From NCBI GenBank assembly GCA_949775045.1, contig OX459097.1, positions 1,151,598 to 1,215,597 on the forward strand: DNA of 64,000 nucleotides, written 5' to 3'. Made by a program: the position numbers and the translations under genes. Source of the stretch: Metridium senile (lineage: Eukaryota > Cnidaria > Anthozoa > Actiniaria > Metridiidae). Position 1 is the first letter of the stretch. Every line of letters begins with the position of its first letter. This document shows, one piece after another, positions 42,749-55,200 of the stretch. The notes below the pieces were generated by a model. It had not been told where the DNA came from, did no database searches, and was given only the letters and a program-made list of their open reading frames with translations.

Positions 42749-45131
42749 ATGCCGGTAAGAAATATCTAGAACTGTAAAATAATTGTCATCATAATTTAGA
42801 AAGTTATATGAATATTTTCTTTTGAAGTTAAAGAAAAAATGTTTTGATTTTCTTTTGTGAAGGCCCGGGGAAATGGCTTCAAGGCCTTCAACATTTGCTT
42901 CAACCTTTGCTTCAACATCTGTTCGATTTTGTCGAATGCCAATGTTGAAGCCGTTTGCCCCGGGCCTTTAAACACTTTCAACATCGATTCAACACGTTTC
43001 AACAATGTTTAAAGGGGGTGGTAAACGGCTTCAACATTGCCATGCAAAAAAATCGAACTGCTGTTGAAGCAAATGTTGAAGCCATTTTCCCGGGTTTGGC
43101 TGCCATTTTGTAGCAATATTTAATCCTTTTTAAAACGTACTTATTTCATTTAGTGTTTTATATTTGCTGTTTCATATAATACTATACAGGTTTGTTTTGT
43201 ATTTGAATAAAGGTATTTAATTTCGGCAAAATATTTACCATTTGAACATTCAGATTTAAGAATGCTATAAATATCCGTTCTAAAGTGTATCTAAAATACC
43301 AGAACACGATTGAAATTTATAATCATTTTCTCTCTATGACTTTGACTGATTTTGAGTTATTTTCAGCGAATTAGGTTTTGCATGCCGTACCACGTTAGCC
43401 TGCGTAAACAGACCCTTCTGTGACGTGGCATTTAACTTTCTGTGAATTCGGGCCAAAAAATAATTTCCTTTATATACTTCACTCGCAAAGTTCTTTTGGT
43501 TAATTAGTATTCGAAAACATAATAGTTCAGTTGGAAAATTTTAAAAGTTCAATTTTTCAGGAGCATTTTTATTTAATGATCGACGAGAAAAATAGTGCAT
43601 ATACGAGAACGTTGCTCGAAAAATAGCCTTTTTAAAAGATGATTATATCCACTAAAAAATAAACAATTTCTCAGAATAGACAGGTGGTTTTTACTGGTTT
43701 GGTAAGGCACGCATTTTTGATAAGATGTCGCGAAATTATGCAAATTAGGCACTGCGGTCTAAACCATAACAAACATTTGCTTTTAACCATAACAAACAAT
43801 TGTTTTTGTCTCAAAACGTAGACACGTTTTTGAAATGATATATCAAAACATAAAAATTAGAGCACTAATATAGATGATATTAAATGATAAAATTGTAATG
43901 TTTAAAAACGTTTGTTGAAGCATCTTGTTGTCGAGTTGTCGAGTTGGTAGAACGGATATACACCGAATCGAAATATGGCGGCCAATTTGAATAACAATTC
44001 TTCTTGACTGCCCAGCCTCGCATACATGTGAAAAATCTATTGTTTTCCAACGTGAACACGAGGCTAGACAGTCAAGAACAATAAAAGTACGCCGTATTTC
44101 GATTCGGTCTATAGCACAGCATTACAATAGTCCAGCTAAGGGACGGACCATTAGATTTTTGATCGTGCAAGATGAAAATAAAATTCGTGCACATACTTAG
44201 AGTGGGAAAAAAATATCGTGCAAACAAAATTGCCCAACCCCCAAGAATGTAAAATTTCTCATCTTCACAGGGGACAGACTTCAAAAAGACCATCAATATA
44301 GCTGTGTCCTCAAGAGCACTGTTCAATCTGGAAGAAGAACATCGTGTATTCGAAGAACAAGATCTTGAGGAATACATCAAGTTGCATTTAGAGCGAGAAG
44401 ACCAGCCACTTGAACATGGCTCTGCATTTCCGTTTATCAAGGTTAGTCAGGTAAAACTTATGAGTCAAGACCATTCTGGGCCAGATTTTAAAAACAAAAT
44501 CAGTGGCGGTGGCATCCTGAGTCAATTCTTCACCTTTGATGTTGTGATAGCTTCCATCTTCAAAATGGGAACACGAAAAACCAGCAAAACACAATTTTGT
44601 TTTGAATGCAAACTAAGCATCAGGGGCAGATCCAGAAACTTGTCAGGGGGTGTCCCAATTGCAAATGATTTTAATAATTTTAAATGTCGCGAAATAATGT
44701 TTCAGTTGTTTGTTTATTTATTTAAGGCCCTTAAAAACGTGAATGCGGAGTTAAAAAAACTGAAATCAAAAGAGGAAACAGAGGAAACAGAGGAAACAGA
44801 GAAAACAGAGGAAACAGAGGAAACAGAGGAAACAGAGAAAACAGAGGAAACAGAGAAAACAGAGGAAACAGAGAAAACAGAGGAAACAGAGGAAACAGAG
44901 GAAACAGAGAAAACAGAGGAAACAGAGAAAACAGAGGAAACAGAGAAAACAGAGGAAACAGAGAAAACAGAGGAAACAGAGAAAACAGAGGAAACAGAGG
45001 AAACAGAGGAAATGTTTGCTATCACGTTAATGTCGCACAACAATGCTCAAGTTGGAATACGACTGCAGAAATCCATCGAATACCATGGTACTGATAATAT
45101 CAATAATAATTATAATAATATTAAAAATAAT

Positions 45132-45187
<56 letters not shown>

Positions 45188-45278
45188 GCAATAATAATAA
45201 TAATAATAATTAATAATGATGATGATGATTATGATGATGATGATGATGATGATGATCATCATCATTATGATGATCATT

Positions 45279-45325
<47 letters not shown>

Positions 45326-45529
45326 AACAAAATTCATACTGTGCTGTACCCTATTCAGGACAAATTGAAGAATTGGACTCCATATTATTAAACAGAGGAA
45401 ACAAAGGAAATGTTTGCTATCACGTTAATGTCGCACAACAATGCTCAAGTTGGAATACGACTGCAGAAATCCATCGACTACCATGGTACTGATAATATCA
45501 ATATTAATTATAATAATATTAATAATAAT

Positions 45530-45586
<57 letters not shown>

Positions 45587-45601
45587 TAATAATAATTAAT
45601 A

Positions 45602-45633
<32 letters not shown>

Positions 45634-45649
45634 CATTATGATGATCATT

Positions 45650-45714
<65 letters not shown>

Positions 45715-47426
45715 AATGATAACAAAATCCATACTGTGCTGTACCCTATTCAGGACAAATTGAAGAATTGGACTCCATATTAGTGGTATATTCCAGACAT
45801 CTTAATCTTTAATATTTAGCATCATATTTTCATACATGTACATATTCAATTAATTATTTTTTTCCCTAACTTGCCAATGTAAGTCATCTACAATATCTAG
45901 ATAGTTAGTTGGGGGCGATGGCTTAAAAAAAGATGTATATATATACTTACAATAATTTTAAAATATTCTTAAATGGTAATCTTATTATTGTTATACTAAT
46001 ATGGATTTGATTTCTGTGTTTCTGACCAATTGTTTCTTGTAGGTCTCAGTATTTCACGTATGGCTTTAACCTGTGGAGAAAGTCCTGTTCACTACCTTAA
46101 AGCCTACAATATTGCACTCTTCTTGACATCATATGAAGAAGAAGTCAAAGATGCCATTTCAAAAAGTAACCATATGTTGGATAAGCAACACATTATACCA
46201 ACCACATGGAGCATGCTTCAACTTATAAATGATACAGCTATTGATTAATCGACTCGTTCGTGTTCTATCCTTCCTTTCCGTCTACCACCTCCTTTACCTG
46301 TCATCCCTCCTTCCCTCCTTGCTTTCCTTCCCTTTTTTAAGGATTTAAAAATCCTTCCTTACTCCTCAGGCATCCCTCCTTCATGCATGCATCAATTCAT
46401 TTATCATTGTCGTGTCTAGGCTTCCCTGCTGCAGAGATGTCCCTTCAACCAATAAACACACTCAGTGAAACAGAGCTTCGTATTGCCTTTGACTTTGACG
46501 CTGTGTTGGTCTCAGATGAATCTGAAAAAATATTTCAAGAACAAGGATTACCCGCGTTCTTGGAACACGAGAGACAGAATAGATATATTCCCTTACCAAA
46601 GGTAAGTGTTCTTGGAGCACGAGATAAAGAATAAAGATACCCACTTGAAAGAGGTTACTGAGTTGGCTTGCTAGTTTGTTCGCTTGGGGATGTCTAAAGG
46701 CCTACAAGGAGGACTCGAAGGGGTTTCAAAGAACCAACAATTTAATTCTAGTTCAAAGAGATACCCCGTCAAGTTGATTAATTTTCAATTTCCTTGAGAT
46801 CCTTATTATTTCATTGTTGTCTTCTTTTGTATGTTTTTTTAAGCAGTAGTTTCATGCCGTCCTAGAAAATTAAACAAGAGATAAACTTACCTCGTAATTA
46901 TAATTATAATCCCTCTCAAGTTTTCAGCGCATTCTAACGTGTTTTAAAATGCCCATCGTGTAGCTATCAGAGTGTAAACCAAGGGTGAGCTTTATTTATT
47001 TGTTAACTAAAATGTCTCACCAAATGGCAAATCTCTGCACGTCTCACAAAAATTCTCTGCATGTTTCAGGGTCCGTTGAAACCTTTCGCCGAGGCCATTG
47101 GACGGATGCAGAAGAAGTTTCGATCTGCGAAAAAAGATTGTCCAATCAGAACGTACATAGTAACATCACGTAGTTCCGAAGTTGGGCAACGTGCTCTGCT
47201 TACATTACGTAGTTGGGGTTTGGAAATCGACGCCAGTCATTTCCTGGCTGGTTCACCAAAGGACGAGGTCTTGAAGGTGATCAATCCACATATATTCTTT
47301 GATGACCAGAAATCACACATAGATAAAGCGAGGAAAAGTGGAACACCATCTGGTCACGTGCCTAGTGTCACATCCGAGTACGACGAGCAGAAAAAAGAGA
47401 GCACTAAAAAGAATATCGAGTTTTAA
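42749..47426 (+). CDS. NT5C1A: Cytosolic 5'-nucleotidase I, type II paralogue (gene 2), with Glu/Thr/Lys repeat tract
   Basis: Inferred coding exons are 42,749-42,754, 44,271-44,441, 44,727-45,087, 46,043-46,165, 46,420-46,601 and 47,070-47,426, all GT-AG with phases 0,0,1,1,0, giving 399 codons. cN-I family motifs are [41 protein letters not shown] (Asp245/Asp247), [10 protein letters not shown] (Thr313), SPKDE (Lys345) and PHIFFDDQ (Asp359/Asp360). The catalytic acidic residues are all kept, so it is expected to hydrolyse nucleoside monophosphates in the cytosol. Residues 75-154 are a tandem EET/EKT tract inserted between the [10 protein letters not shown] segment and [11 protein letters not shown]; such a tract is unusual for the family. 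Intron 2 (285 bp) has no in-frame stop. A partial exon 3 copy lies in intron 3. The C-terminus is basic ([12 protein letters not shown] with Lys-rich context). Confidence 0.88.
42863..43095. mobile_element. Palindromic MITE in intron 1 of gene 2
   Basis: CCCGGGGAAATGGCTTCAA is mirrored by TTGAAGCCATTTTCCCGGG, and GTTGAAGC words repeat throughout. A 70-codon open frame on the minus strand is a by-product. The copy in gene 4 is 61,568-61,800; genes 1 and 3 keep only part. Confidence 0.75.
43961..44109. mobile_element. 149-bp palindromic MITE in intron 1 of gene 2, TATA flanks
   Basis: CACCGAATCGAAATA and the complement of GACCGAATCGAAATA bound it, with TATA at 43,957-43,960 and 44,110-44,113. 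Genes 1 and 3 lack it at the matching place (about 31,900 and 50,465). Gene 4 has it. Confidence 0.85.
44772..45011 (+). repeat. In-frame 9-bp coding minisatellite, 26 units (gene 2)
   Basis: GAGGAAACA and GAGAAAACA units encode Glu-Glu-Thr and Glu-Lys-Thr. Twenty-six units plus GAGGAA fill 240 bp inside exon 3 without breaking the frame. Confidence 0.97.
45088..45395. repeat. TAA/GAT trinucleotide tracts in intron 3 of gene 2, first copy
   Basis: AAT-rich repeats (45,100-45,210) pass into GAT repeats (45,215-45,325). The tract, with its flanks, is duplicated just downstream. Confidence 0.9.
45396..45485 (+). pseudogene. Duplicated partial exon 3 in intron 3 of gene 2
   Basis: This 90-bp segment repeats the end of exon 3 from GAGGAAACA through [17 protein letters not shown] to CATG|GTACTG. 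A new AG (TTAAACAG, ending 45,395) precedes it. From that AG it would be a phase 1-1 exon that can be added after exon 3 without shifting the frame. It arose with a tandem duplication of about 390 bp (about 45,000-45,390 and 45,391-45,780). Use in splicing is unknown. Confidence 0.6.
45486..45780. repeat. TAA/GAT trinucleotide tracts in intron 3 of gene 2, second copy
   Basis: Same order as the first copy: AAT-rich then GAT-rich, ending in GACAAATTGAAGAATTGG. Confidence 0.9.
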
Positions 47427-47465
47427 TTATAGAATCAGTGACGGCTCTGATGACGTCATGATGCA

Positions 47466-47545
47466 GTTTGTTAACTAAAATGCCTCACCAAATAACAAAT
47501 CACCAACATTCTCTGCATGTCTTAGAGGAGGTTGAAACCTGTACG
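47466..47545 (+). repeat. Relic of intron 5 end and exon 6 start after gene 2
   Basis: TTGTTAACTAAAATGCCTCA and TTCTCTGCATG then GGTTGAAACCTG repeat the sequence around the exon 6 acceptor (46,999-47,085), now with AG lost from the acceptor position. It suggests an older exon-scale duplication downstream of the functional last exon. Confidence 0.55.
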
Positions 47546-47681
47546 TCTCACTTGGCCACGTTTATATTTTATTCCATTTATGTGCGTACTGCATATTGGA
47601 TCGTATCTATGTATTTTGCGCATTAGAAGTATTAAAATTATTATTACGATACAATATTTTATTCATTTTCAAGTAAAACTT

Positions 47682-47687
47682 AATAAA
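47682..47687 (+). terminator. Poly(A) signal AATAAA of gene 2
   Basis: Conserved AATAAA about 256 bp after the stop codon. Confidence 0.4.
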
Positions 47688-47943
47688 TGACGCGAATAAT
47701 GTTACACATTCTAAATAAATGGGATTTAAAATCATCAAACCAGCGAATGCAAATGAAGAGGATATGGTTTAAAATGGAGCTTTGAAAAATGGTTTGTTAA
47801 ATAATGACATACATTGAATGCCCTTTTCACACAAGTACGGACATTTCGTCTCGACACGCCCACAAACTTTGATCATCTAATGTGAATTCTTCAAAACCAG
47901 ACGACATTTTCATCTGAAATTGTGTTCGTCCCGTATTCACACC

Positions 47944-48010
47944 AGACGACTTGTCCGTCACAAGATGATTTGTCCGTCATAAGATGATTTGTCCGTCATA
48001 AGATGATTTG
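47944..48010. repeat. 20-bp minisatellite, about three copies
   Basis: Same unit as 29,649-29,909 but much shorter. It is cut on the right by the foldback element. Confidence 0.85.
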
Positions 48011-48019
48011 TCTTCGCTT

Positions 48020-48625
48020 CGGCAGATAATTACGATTTTTTACCTTAAATAGTTTTACTTATGAGAAAGTATTATTTTTTGTTTTGTTTTATGGAATATT
48101 TCATTGAACTTTACATTTCATGATATTTTTGCGACCATGAAGGTGTCACGTGACCTATGACGTCACAATTTAGTGTTTTCCAAATGGGCAAATGGGGAAA
48201 AAAGGAAATGAAACAATATTTGCTGTTTTAGTATCTTATCAATGTTTTCTACATAGAACTGCCTTCATCGCTGGTACTCTTTTATTATTTTAGGAGATAT
48301 GGGCAAAAATATGAGGTCACGTGACCTGTTTTCTGTATTTCCCCCTTATAGATAAGATGTAGCCCAGCGATGAAGGCAGATTTGTAGAGAACACACTAAT
48401 ACAATACTAAAACAGCAAAAATTGTTTTGTTTCTCTGCTTCCCCATTGGCCCATTTTGAAAAAACGAAATTATGACGTCATAGGTCACGTGACATTTTTA
48501 AAGTCACAAAAAATATCGTAAAATGTAAAGCTCAATGAAACATTTCATAAAACAAAAAAAAATCATGTATGTTCATAAGTAAAACAGTTATTTTTTTAAG
48601 GTAATTTTTATTTTGAAGCCGAAAA
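48020..48625. mobile_element. About 600-bp foldback element upstream of gene 3
   Basis: Two arms of about 250-290 bp face each other, for example TACCTTAAATAGTTTTACTT with its diverged complement near 48,575-48,604, and GTCACGTGACCTATGACGTC with its complement near 48,475. It is absent upstream of gene 1, where 29,910-30,105 occupies the place. Confidence 0.75.
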
Positions 48626-48914
48626 TTCCTTGCCTTATAACTAGCCAATATTTTATAGTAATATCCATGGACGTTAACGTTTCGGATTCCATGCATAATA
48701 TCATTTCTTAGTACATGAACGAAACCACAAACACTTCGAAGTCTTCAAACTTGACAGCCTGACAAACAATTAACGTGAAAAACCCGTGAGTAGCCCGTAT
48801 TGCGGGATCGGTTTTCTAACCAATTAGAAAGCGCTTTAAAACAATAGATATTTTCAAAAGATAAACAAACGGCCGCAATGCACCTCGGATGCAAGAGGGC
48901 CTTTAACATCGCAA

Positions 48915-49285
48915 TATATTCTCTTATAGACGGCTTAGTGAGAGCGCAGATAGATAGCTTGGGCTACCTGTGGTCATACTGGCAGTTTGATGTGACACTA
49001 AATATGATTTGCATACAATAGAGTCGTCTCCTGATACATAGATAGTGTTTTGCATGGGTCCTGTCAGCCAGAAAATTGCGGAACTGGTGACGTCATTCTT
49101 ATTAATCACGTGTCTGATCACTACCGAAAAGCGACAGTACTAACCTTCTGCGCAGGCGCTCTAAGTGTCGGTTATTTTTCCCCTAACCGACACTAAAAGC
49201 GCCTGCGTAGGAGGCTACGGCGAGAAGCGACAGTATATAAATCACCCAAAATCAATTCTGCGAGTGCTAGAGGCTCAAAAGAAAC
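48915..49285 (+). promoter_or_regulatory. Promoter and 5' UTR of gene 3
   Basis: Nearly identical to the gene 1 promoter, including the ATTTGCAT octamer, TGACGTCA and the full palindrome (CGCAGGCGCTCTAAGTGTCG...CGACACTAAAAGCGCCTGCG, about 49,150-49,206). The CCCTCC-rich run is partly deleted (GTCGTCTCCTG). Confidence 0.5.
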
Positions 49286-52200
49286 ATGCCGGTAAGAAAT
49301 ATCTAGAACTGTAAAATAATTGTCATCATAATTAAGATAATTAAAGAAAAATATTTCGATTTTCTTTAATTGTTAAGTCCTGAGAACATGGCCTTAAAAC
49401 CTTCCTGAACACTTAATACTGATCTGTTTGATTTAATTTGTCGAATGTCAATGTTGAAGCCGTTTGCCGGGCCTTTAACCTCTTTCAACATCGATTCAAC
49501 ACGTATCAACAATGTTGAAAGGGGGTGGTAAACGGCTTCAACATTGCCATTGAACAAAATCGAACTGATGTTGAAGCAATCCTTGTTAAAACGTGCTTAT
49601 TTCATTTAATGTTTTATATCTGTGAATTTGAAACAAAATCAAAAATATATGTAATCATTTGAAAAATTCCATTTGATGAGATTTGATGTGAGCTTTTTAT
49701 TTGTGTAAATTTAATCTTTTATCTGTTGAGATTCGCTTTCTTGCTGTAAATGTTAACCAATTAATACCGGTGAATTCAAGCTGTTTCATACTAGTCTTTA
49801 CAGGTTTGTTTTGAATTTGAATAAAGGTATTTAATTTCGGCAAAATATTTACCATTTGAACACGAAATTTCATTCAGTAAATTTCATTCATTCACAAGGG
49901 TTATAAGGATTAATTATTGCTACAAAATGGCAGCCATACCCGGGACTTAAATAAGTATATAATCAGGGTGATCGATTCAGAAACACATTCAGATTTAAGA
50001 ATGCTTTACATATCCGTTCTAAAGTGTGTCTAAAATACCAGAACGCGATTGAAATTTTATAATCATTTTCTCTCTATGACATTGACTGATTTTGAGTTAT
50101 TTTCAGCGAATTTTGCTTTGCATGCCGTACCACATTAGCCTGCGCAAACAGACCCTTATGTGCATGGGATTTAACAACGAGAACGTTGCTCCAAGATAGC
50201 CTTTTTAAAAGATGACTATATCCCCTAAAAATTAAGCAACTTCTCAGAATAGACAGCCAGGTGTTTTTTACTGCTTTGGTAAGGCACTCATTTTTGACAA
50301 GATGTCGCGAAATTATGCAAATTAGGCACCGATCTATAGCAAAACAAACATTTGTTGAAAATTGGTTTTGTCTACGTTTTTGAAATAATACATCAAAACT
50401 TAAAAATAATAACACTTCTGATATAGATGATATTAAATAATCTTGAGTTGTCGAGTTTGTAGACCGAATAGCACAGCATTACAATAGTCAAGCTAAGAAG
50501 TTATACGGCAAAGTATGTATACACCTATTTCAAAAATCATAGTCGCAACTCAAAGCTACAGTCCACACTCTGAAGCATGAAAACGATGTCGGTATTTCTA
50601 CTCTTGCTATCGATTTATTCATAGCATGTTTGGTTGTAAGTGTTTGTGGTATAAACCTGTTCGCCTTGAAATGGAGATAGCTAGGGCATGAAATTTAATG
50701 GGTCATGCTGTTCTACCCATAATTCCATATATCTTCTACTTATAACGCGCTATTCCTTTTCCTTCCATTAAGGGCATTAATTTTTACGTCACGTGCTGAT
50801 ATAGAAGAAAAATCTATTTGTTTTGCGCATCATGCCTTAAAAGACGCACGTTTCTCTCTTAAAATGAACACTTGAACGAAAAACAGTCATGTCAAAAACC
50901 ACTTTTGAGTGCATTTTATGAGGTCGTAAACGTCATTCATCCAGCCATCGCATGAAATATGACGAAATTCATGCCTGTGCCTTTGCCTTTGCCATATAGG
51001 GAGGTGTAGCTTCTATGCTATCGTGTAGTGCAAGTCTGAGTGTAAACAAAGGAAGCCCAAACCCAAAATACTGCACAAATCAATCGATAATCGATCGTCT
51101 TCTACTTTTCTTCAACAACGATTGGTTGAAGCATTTAACGTGATCCACGACACGCTTTTCGGCTTATTATCAATACATTATCGATTGAAAAGTTTACACT
51201 ATCCATTTTCAGAGCATTTTCAGCTTCTGTCGAAAGAAAAGGGGGGACGTGAGGCAAAAACCAATTTAACTTGTTTTGCCTCTAGTGTAATTACTTGATC
51301 GTGACTTAACAACACATTTTAAAATGTTGATAAAGCTAACCAACTCAACATGTTTATACTATTTGGAAAGGCATTGACGCATTTTTTGCTTGAAAACTCT
51401 TGATAAATACTGCTCGAATATCGTTTATCGAGGTAAGTTACTCTTCTTTTTCAAATGTTTTTTAAAACTTTACATTTGCAAACTGGAATATACTTCATAG
51501 AAAGTGTCAAGCGTTTTAATTTATCGATCTTTTCATGGATTTTGAGAGGGTATTCAGAATCCCGCAATACCGCAAAAATTATTTAAAAATCCCGCATTAC
51601 CGCAAAAAAATTTCGCACATACCGCATACCGCACAACATTTAATTAAAATCAAAGGTCATTAAACGTTTTGGGTTTTTTCACCATCCATACGTACCAAAA
51701 AGATACAAAAACAAAAATCGTTAATATCGCATACCGCAGGCCAATTCTAAATCCCGCATTACCACTAGATTTTGCTTATTTCACCGAAATACCGCTTAAA
51801 AAAAGGATAAATATCGCATAACATCCCGCATTACCGCAAAAATGTATTCCTTTTACCGCAATATCGCATTAAAAAATGGCCAATACCGCAATACCGCAAA
51901 CCCCAATGACCCCCTCTTTTGACTCTTGGTTGAGATTTTTACCGCCGGGTCCAAATTCCCCTGGCGATCTCCACCATTTCTGCTTCTACAACCAGATATA
52001 TTAAAATTGTCGAGTGAATCAATCGGCTATTCATTGTTTCTTTTCTTTTAAATAACTCTTTGAAACTCAAATTGAATGATTGATTGAAGCTTGGCAACCG
52101 AGAGAAATATACCGCTACATAAGCTTACCATACTTCAGTAATCCTTAATGTATTTCAGTAGCCTGTACTTTGCAAATTATATCATACATTTTCTTTATTT

Positions 52201-55200
52201 ATCTAGAGTTTAAAATGTATTGCAAATATGTAATTGTCTAACTTAATACTTTGTACATTGTTTTGCAGTTTCTTCAAAAAATATATCAACAATAGACCAA
52301 AGCCGAGGTGAATTTGGTTAGCATGGCGGCGAGTGACTTTGGCGATATAAATAGGGATAAGTAAATGTTCCAGATAAACATTCTGAAGACATCAAGAATA
52401 TACTATAAAACATTCCAGATAAACATTCTGAAGACATCAAGAATCTCCTATAAAGATGTAAAGAAACCAAACATGAAACCAAAGTTGTTGTATAGTTTAA
52501 TAAACGAGAAGGATCGTTTTATCAGGATTTAAAAACCACGATTCGAAGCCAAGTGGTTTTAGACCTGATAAAACACGATCTGCGAGTTTATTGAACGGCT
52601 TCATAAACTCCAACCTGTACTTGTGTTTTTGTAAAAAAAAAAAAAAAAAACAATTTATGAAAGATTATTAGAGAAAATCAGGTTAAGGTTTATGTAAATT
52701 AGGGTGAATCTTTATCTTCAATAAGTGCCTCTATTTATAATGTCTATAAAAACTGAAAAATTAGCCACCTGTAGTAAAAACTTTGATAATTTTATAGGAT
52801 GACTATCAAATATTTGTGACATATAATTAATTATAATAATTATATGTCATGCCTTGTATTGTCTCATAATACTTATATTATATCAATAAACTTTTGCAAT
52901 TTGCAATCATTATTTTCCATATAATCATGATAATGTTATATGTCAATTCAGTATTAAAAATGCTAAAATTATTAAAAGTCATTTTGTTAGTCAAACCACA
53001 ATGTAAAATTTGTAAGTTAATCAACTTCATACAACACACACTACTTGTGATACTTGAACACTATAGTACATGATTTGTTTACTTGAATCATTCCCATTCA
53101 TTTATTTCCTTTCCCTGTATTGTCACCAAATTTTCAGAATATCATTATTCTTTGCTTTTCTTGAATATAATTTTCTAAAGGCTCTAAAGGGCCTCAGCAG
53201 TTCTCTCTAACTATGTTTCTTTTTTTTCATATTTATATTCATATAAAACAGTAGCTTCATGCAGTCCTTTACTGCCTATTTTTGGAATAGGTTTATAATA
53301 AGAGTCTCGCAGTGCTCAAAGAATATACATTTCGTGTCGAAATAAAATAATCCAGTTTAACTCAATTTATACAATGCAATCAAGAAAGAATGTAAAACTT
53401 TTCTTCTTCATAGGGGACAGACTTCGAAAAGACCATTAATGTAGCCGTGTCGTCTAGAGCACTGTTCGATCTGGAAGAAGAAAATGATTTATTTGTTGAA
53501 CAAGGTCTTGAGAACTACATCAAGTTCCAAGTTGAACGAGAAGACCAGATACTTGATCCTGGCTCTGCATTTCCGTTTATCAAGGTTAATTAGTCAGGTA
53601 AAACTTATGAGTCAAGACCATTCTGAAACAAAATCAGTGGCGGTGGTATCCTGAGTCAATTCTTCACCTTTGATGTTGTGATAGCTTCCATCTTCAAAAT
53701 GGGAGCACGAAAAACCTGCACGACGCCATTTTGTTTTGAATGCATTTTGTTTCAGAGTACCACGTGATCGGTCTAACAACATGATCTGTTCTGATCAGTT
53801 TGAGTACCGCGTAATGATGTTTCAGTTGTGTGTTTATTTATTCAAGGCACTTCAAAACGTCAACGCTAAGTTAAAAGAACGAGATCCAAACGAGAAAGAA
53901 ATATTTACCATCGCCTTGATGTCTCACAACAATGCTCAGGTTGGAATACGATTACAGAACTCCATCGAACACCACGGTACTGATAATAAAAATAATAATA
54001 ATAATGATAATAGTTGGTTTTGGTCTAAAGACCTGACCCTGTTCAATACACTCGAGAATGAAATAATCCATACTGCACCCTTTTCAGGACAAATCGAAGA
54101 AATGGACTCTATTTTAGTAGTATTCAAACATATTTATTTAGCATCATATTTTATACATGTATATTTAATTACATTGAATTCTCTTTTTTTCCACTAACTT
54201 GTCGATGCAAGTCATTTACAATATCTAGATCGATGTTTTGTTGGGGTAGATGGCTTTAAAAAGTTACAATAATTTTGAATCAAGAAGGAAATGACTGTTT
54301 ACTAATATGAAGTTGGAGAAATAATGGAATAAATAAATAAATAAAGCCGGGGAAATGGAAATATTCACTAGTACAAATATATTTATATCAAGCTACAATC
54401 ATGTGCAAAATACCTTGGGACATTATCTGTTTTTTTTTACATGAAAAATATTTCAACAACATTTTTCCGTTTCCCCCTCTTCCCCGAATCAATGTTGAGT
54501 TTTGGGAATGTAAAACGGTTGTCATTTGAAAGACCAATCAACATTGCTCTGGGGGGAGGGGGGTTTGCAAATCAAATTGATACGTTTCGTATATTTTTTT
54601 TTTTAAAACTCAAACAAAAACATTCATAAAAATGTTACAATGACCCAACAATTTTGAACATGATTGTAGATAGGAAAATACATATATAATAGATTAGAAT
54701 CAAATAGGCTGAGTGTTATAATTATGCGATCTCTTAATTTTAACTTGAAAGTTTGTTTACTTAACTTTTGGAAAAATAAGTGAATGTCCAAATTTTAATC
54801 CCCGTAAATCTAGCCTGCATAGCTGGCTGTGGGAGAGGGGGAGGGGGAAGGGAAACTCTGGGAGATGGGGAACGGGGGAATCTGATGTCGAATCGCCCCT
54901 CCCTCCCTCCGGAACTTCCTGCCTGCCGGATTGTGTATCCGGTTTTCTTTCTTTCTGCGTGTCTTTTTGTCTCTGAATTAAATTGACTGTGAGTCTGTCC
55001 ATCCTCTGTGTCTGACCGATTGTTGCTTGTAGGTCTCCGAGACATTATATCACGTAAGGCTTTAACCAGTGGAACCAGTCCTGTCGAATACCTTAAAGCC
55101 TTCAATATCACTCTCTTCTTGACATCATACGAAAATGAAGTCACTGATGCCATTAGAAAAGGTAACGATAGGTTGGCTAATCAACACATGCATTGTTACT

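Larger units (their letters stand above)
28709..47199 (+). repeat. Segmental tandem duplication, first block
   Basis: Sequence from 28,709 to about 47,199 is repeated from 47,200 to the window end. Offsets are 18,491 at the left edge, 18,542-18,544 at gene 1/gene 3 exon 1, 18,685 at exon 6 and 18,705 at gene 2/gene 4 exon 1. By eye the identity is mostly well above 95%. The left edge falls within a last exon. Confidence 0.9.

Noticed and set aside
42796..43005. 69-codon minus-strand frame, repeated at 61,501-61,710
   Set aside because: It lies almost wholly in the palindromic GTTGAAGC-rich MITE.
44714..45043. Ser/Val-rich minus-strand frame (and 63,427-63,891)
   Set aside because: It is the antisense of the coding minisatellite in exon 3.
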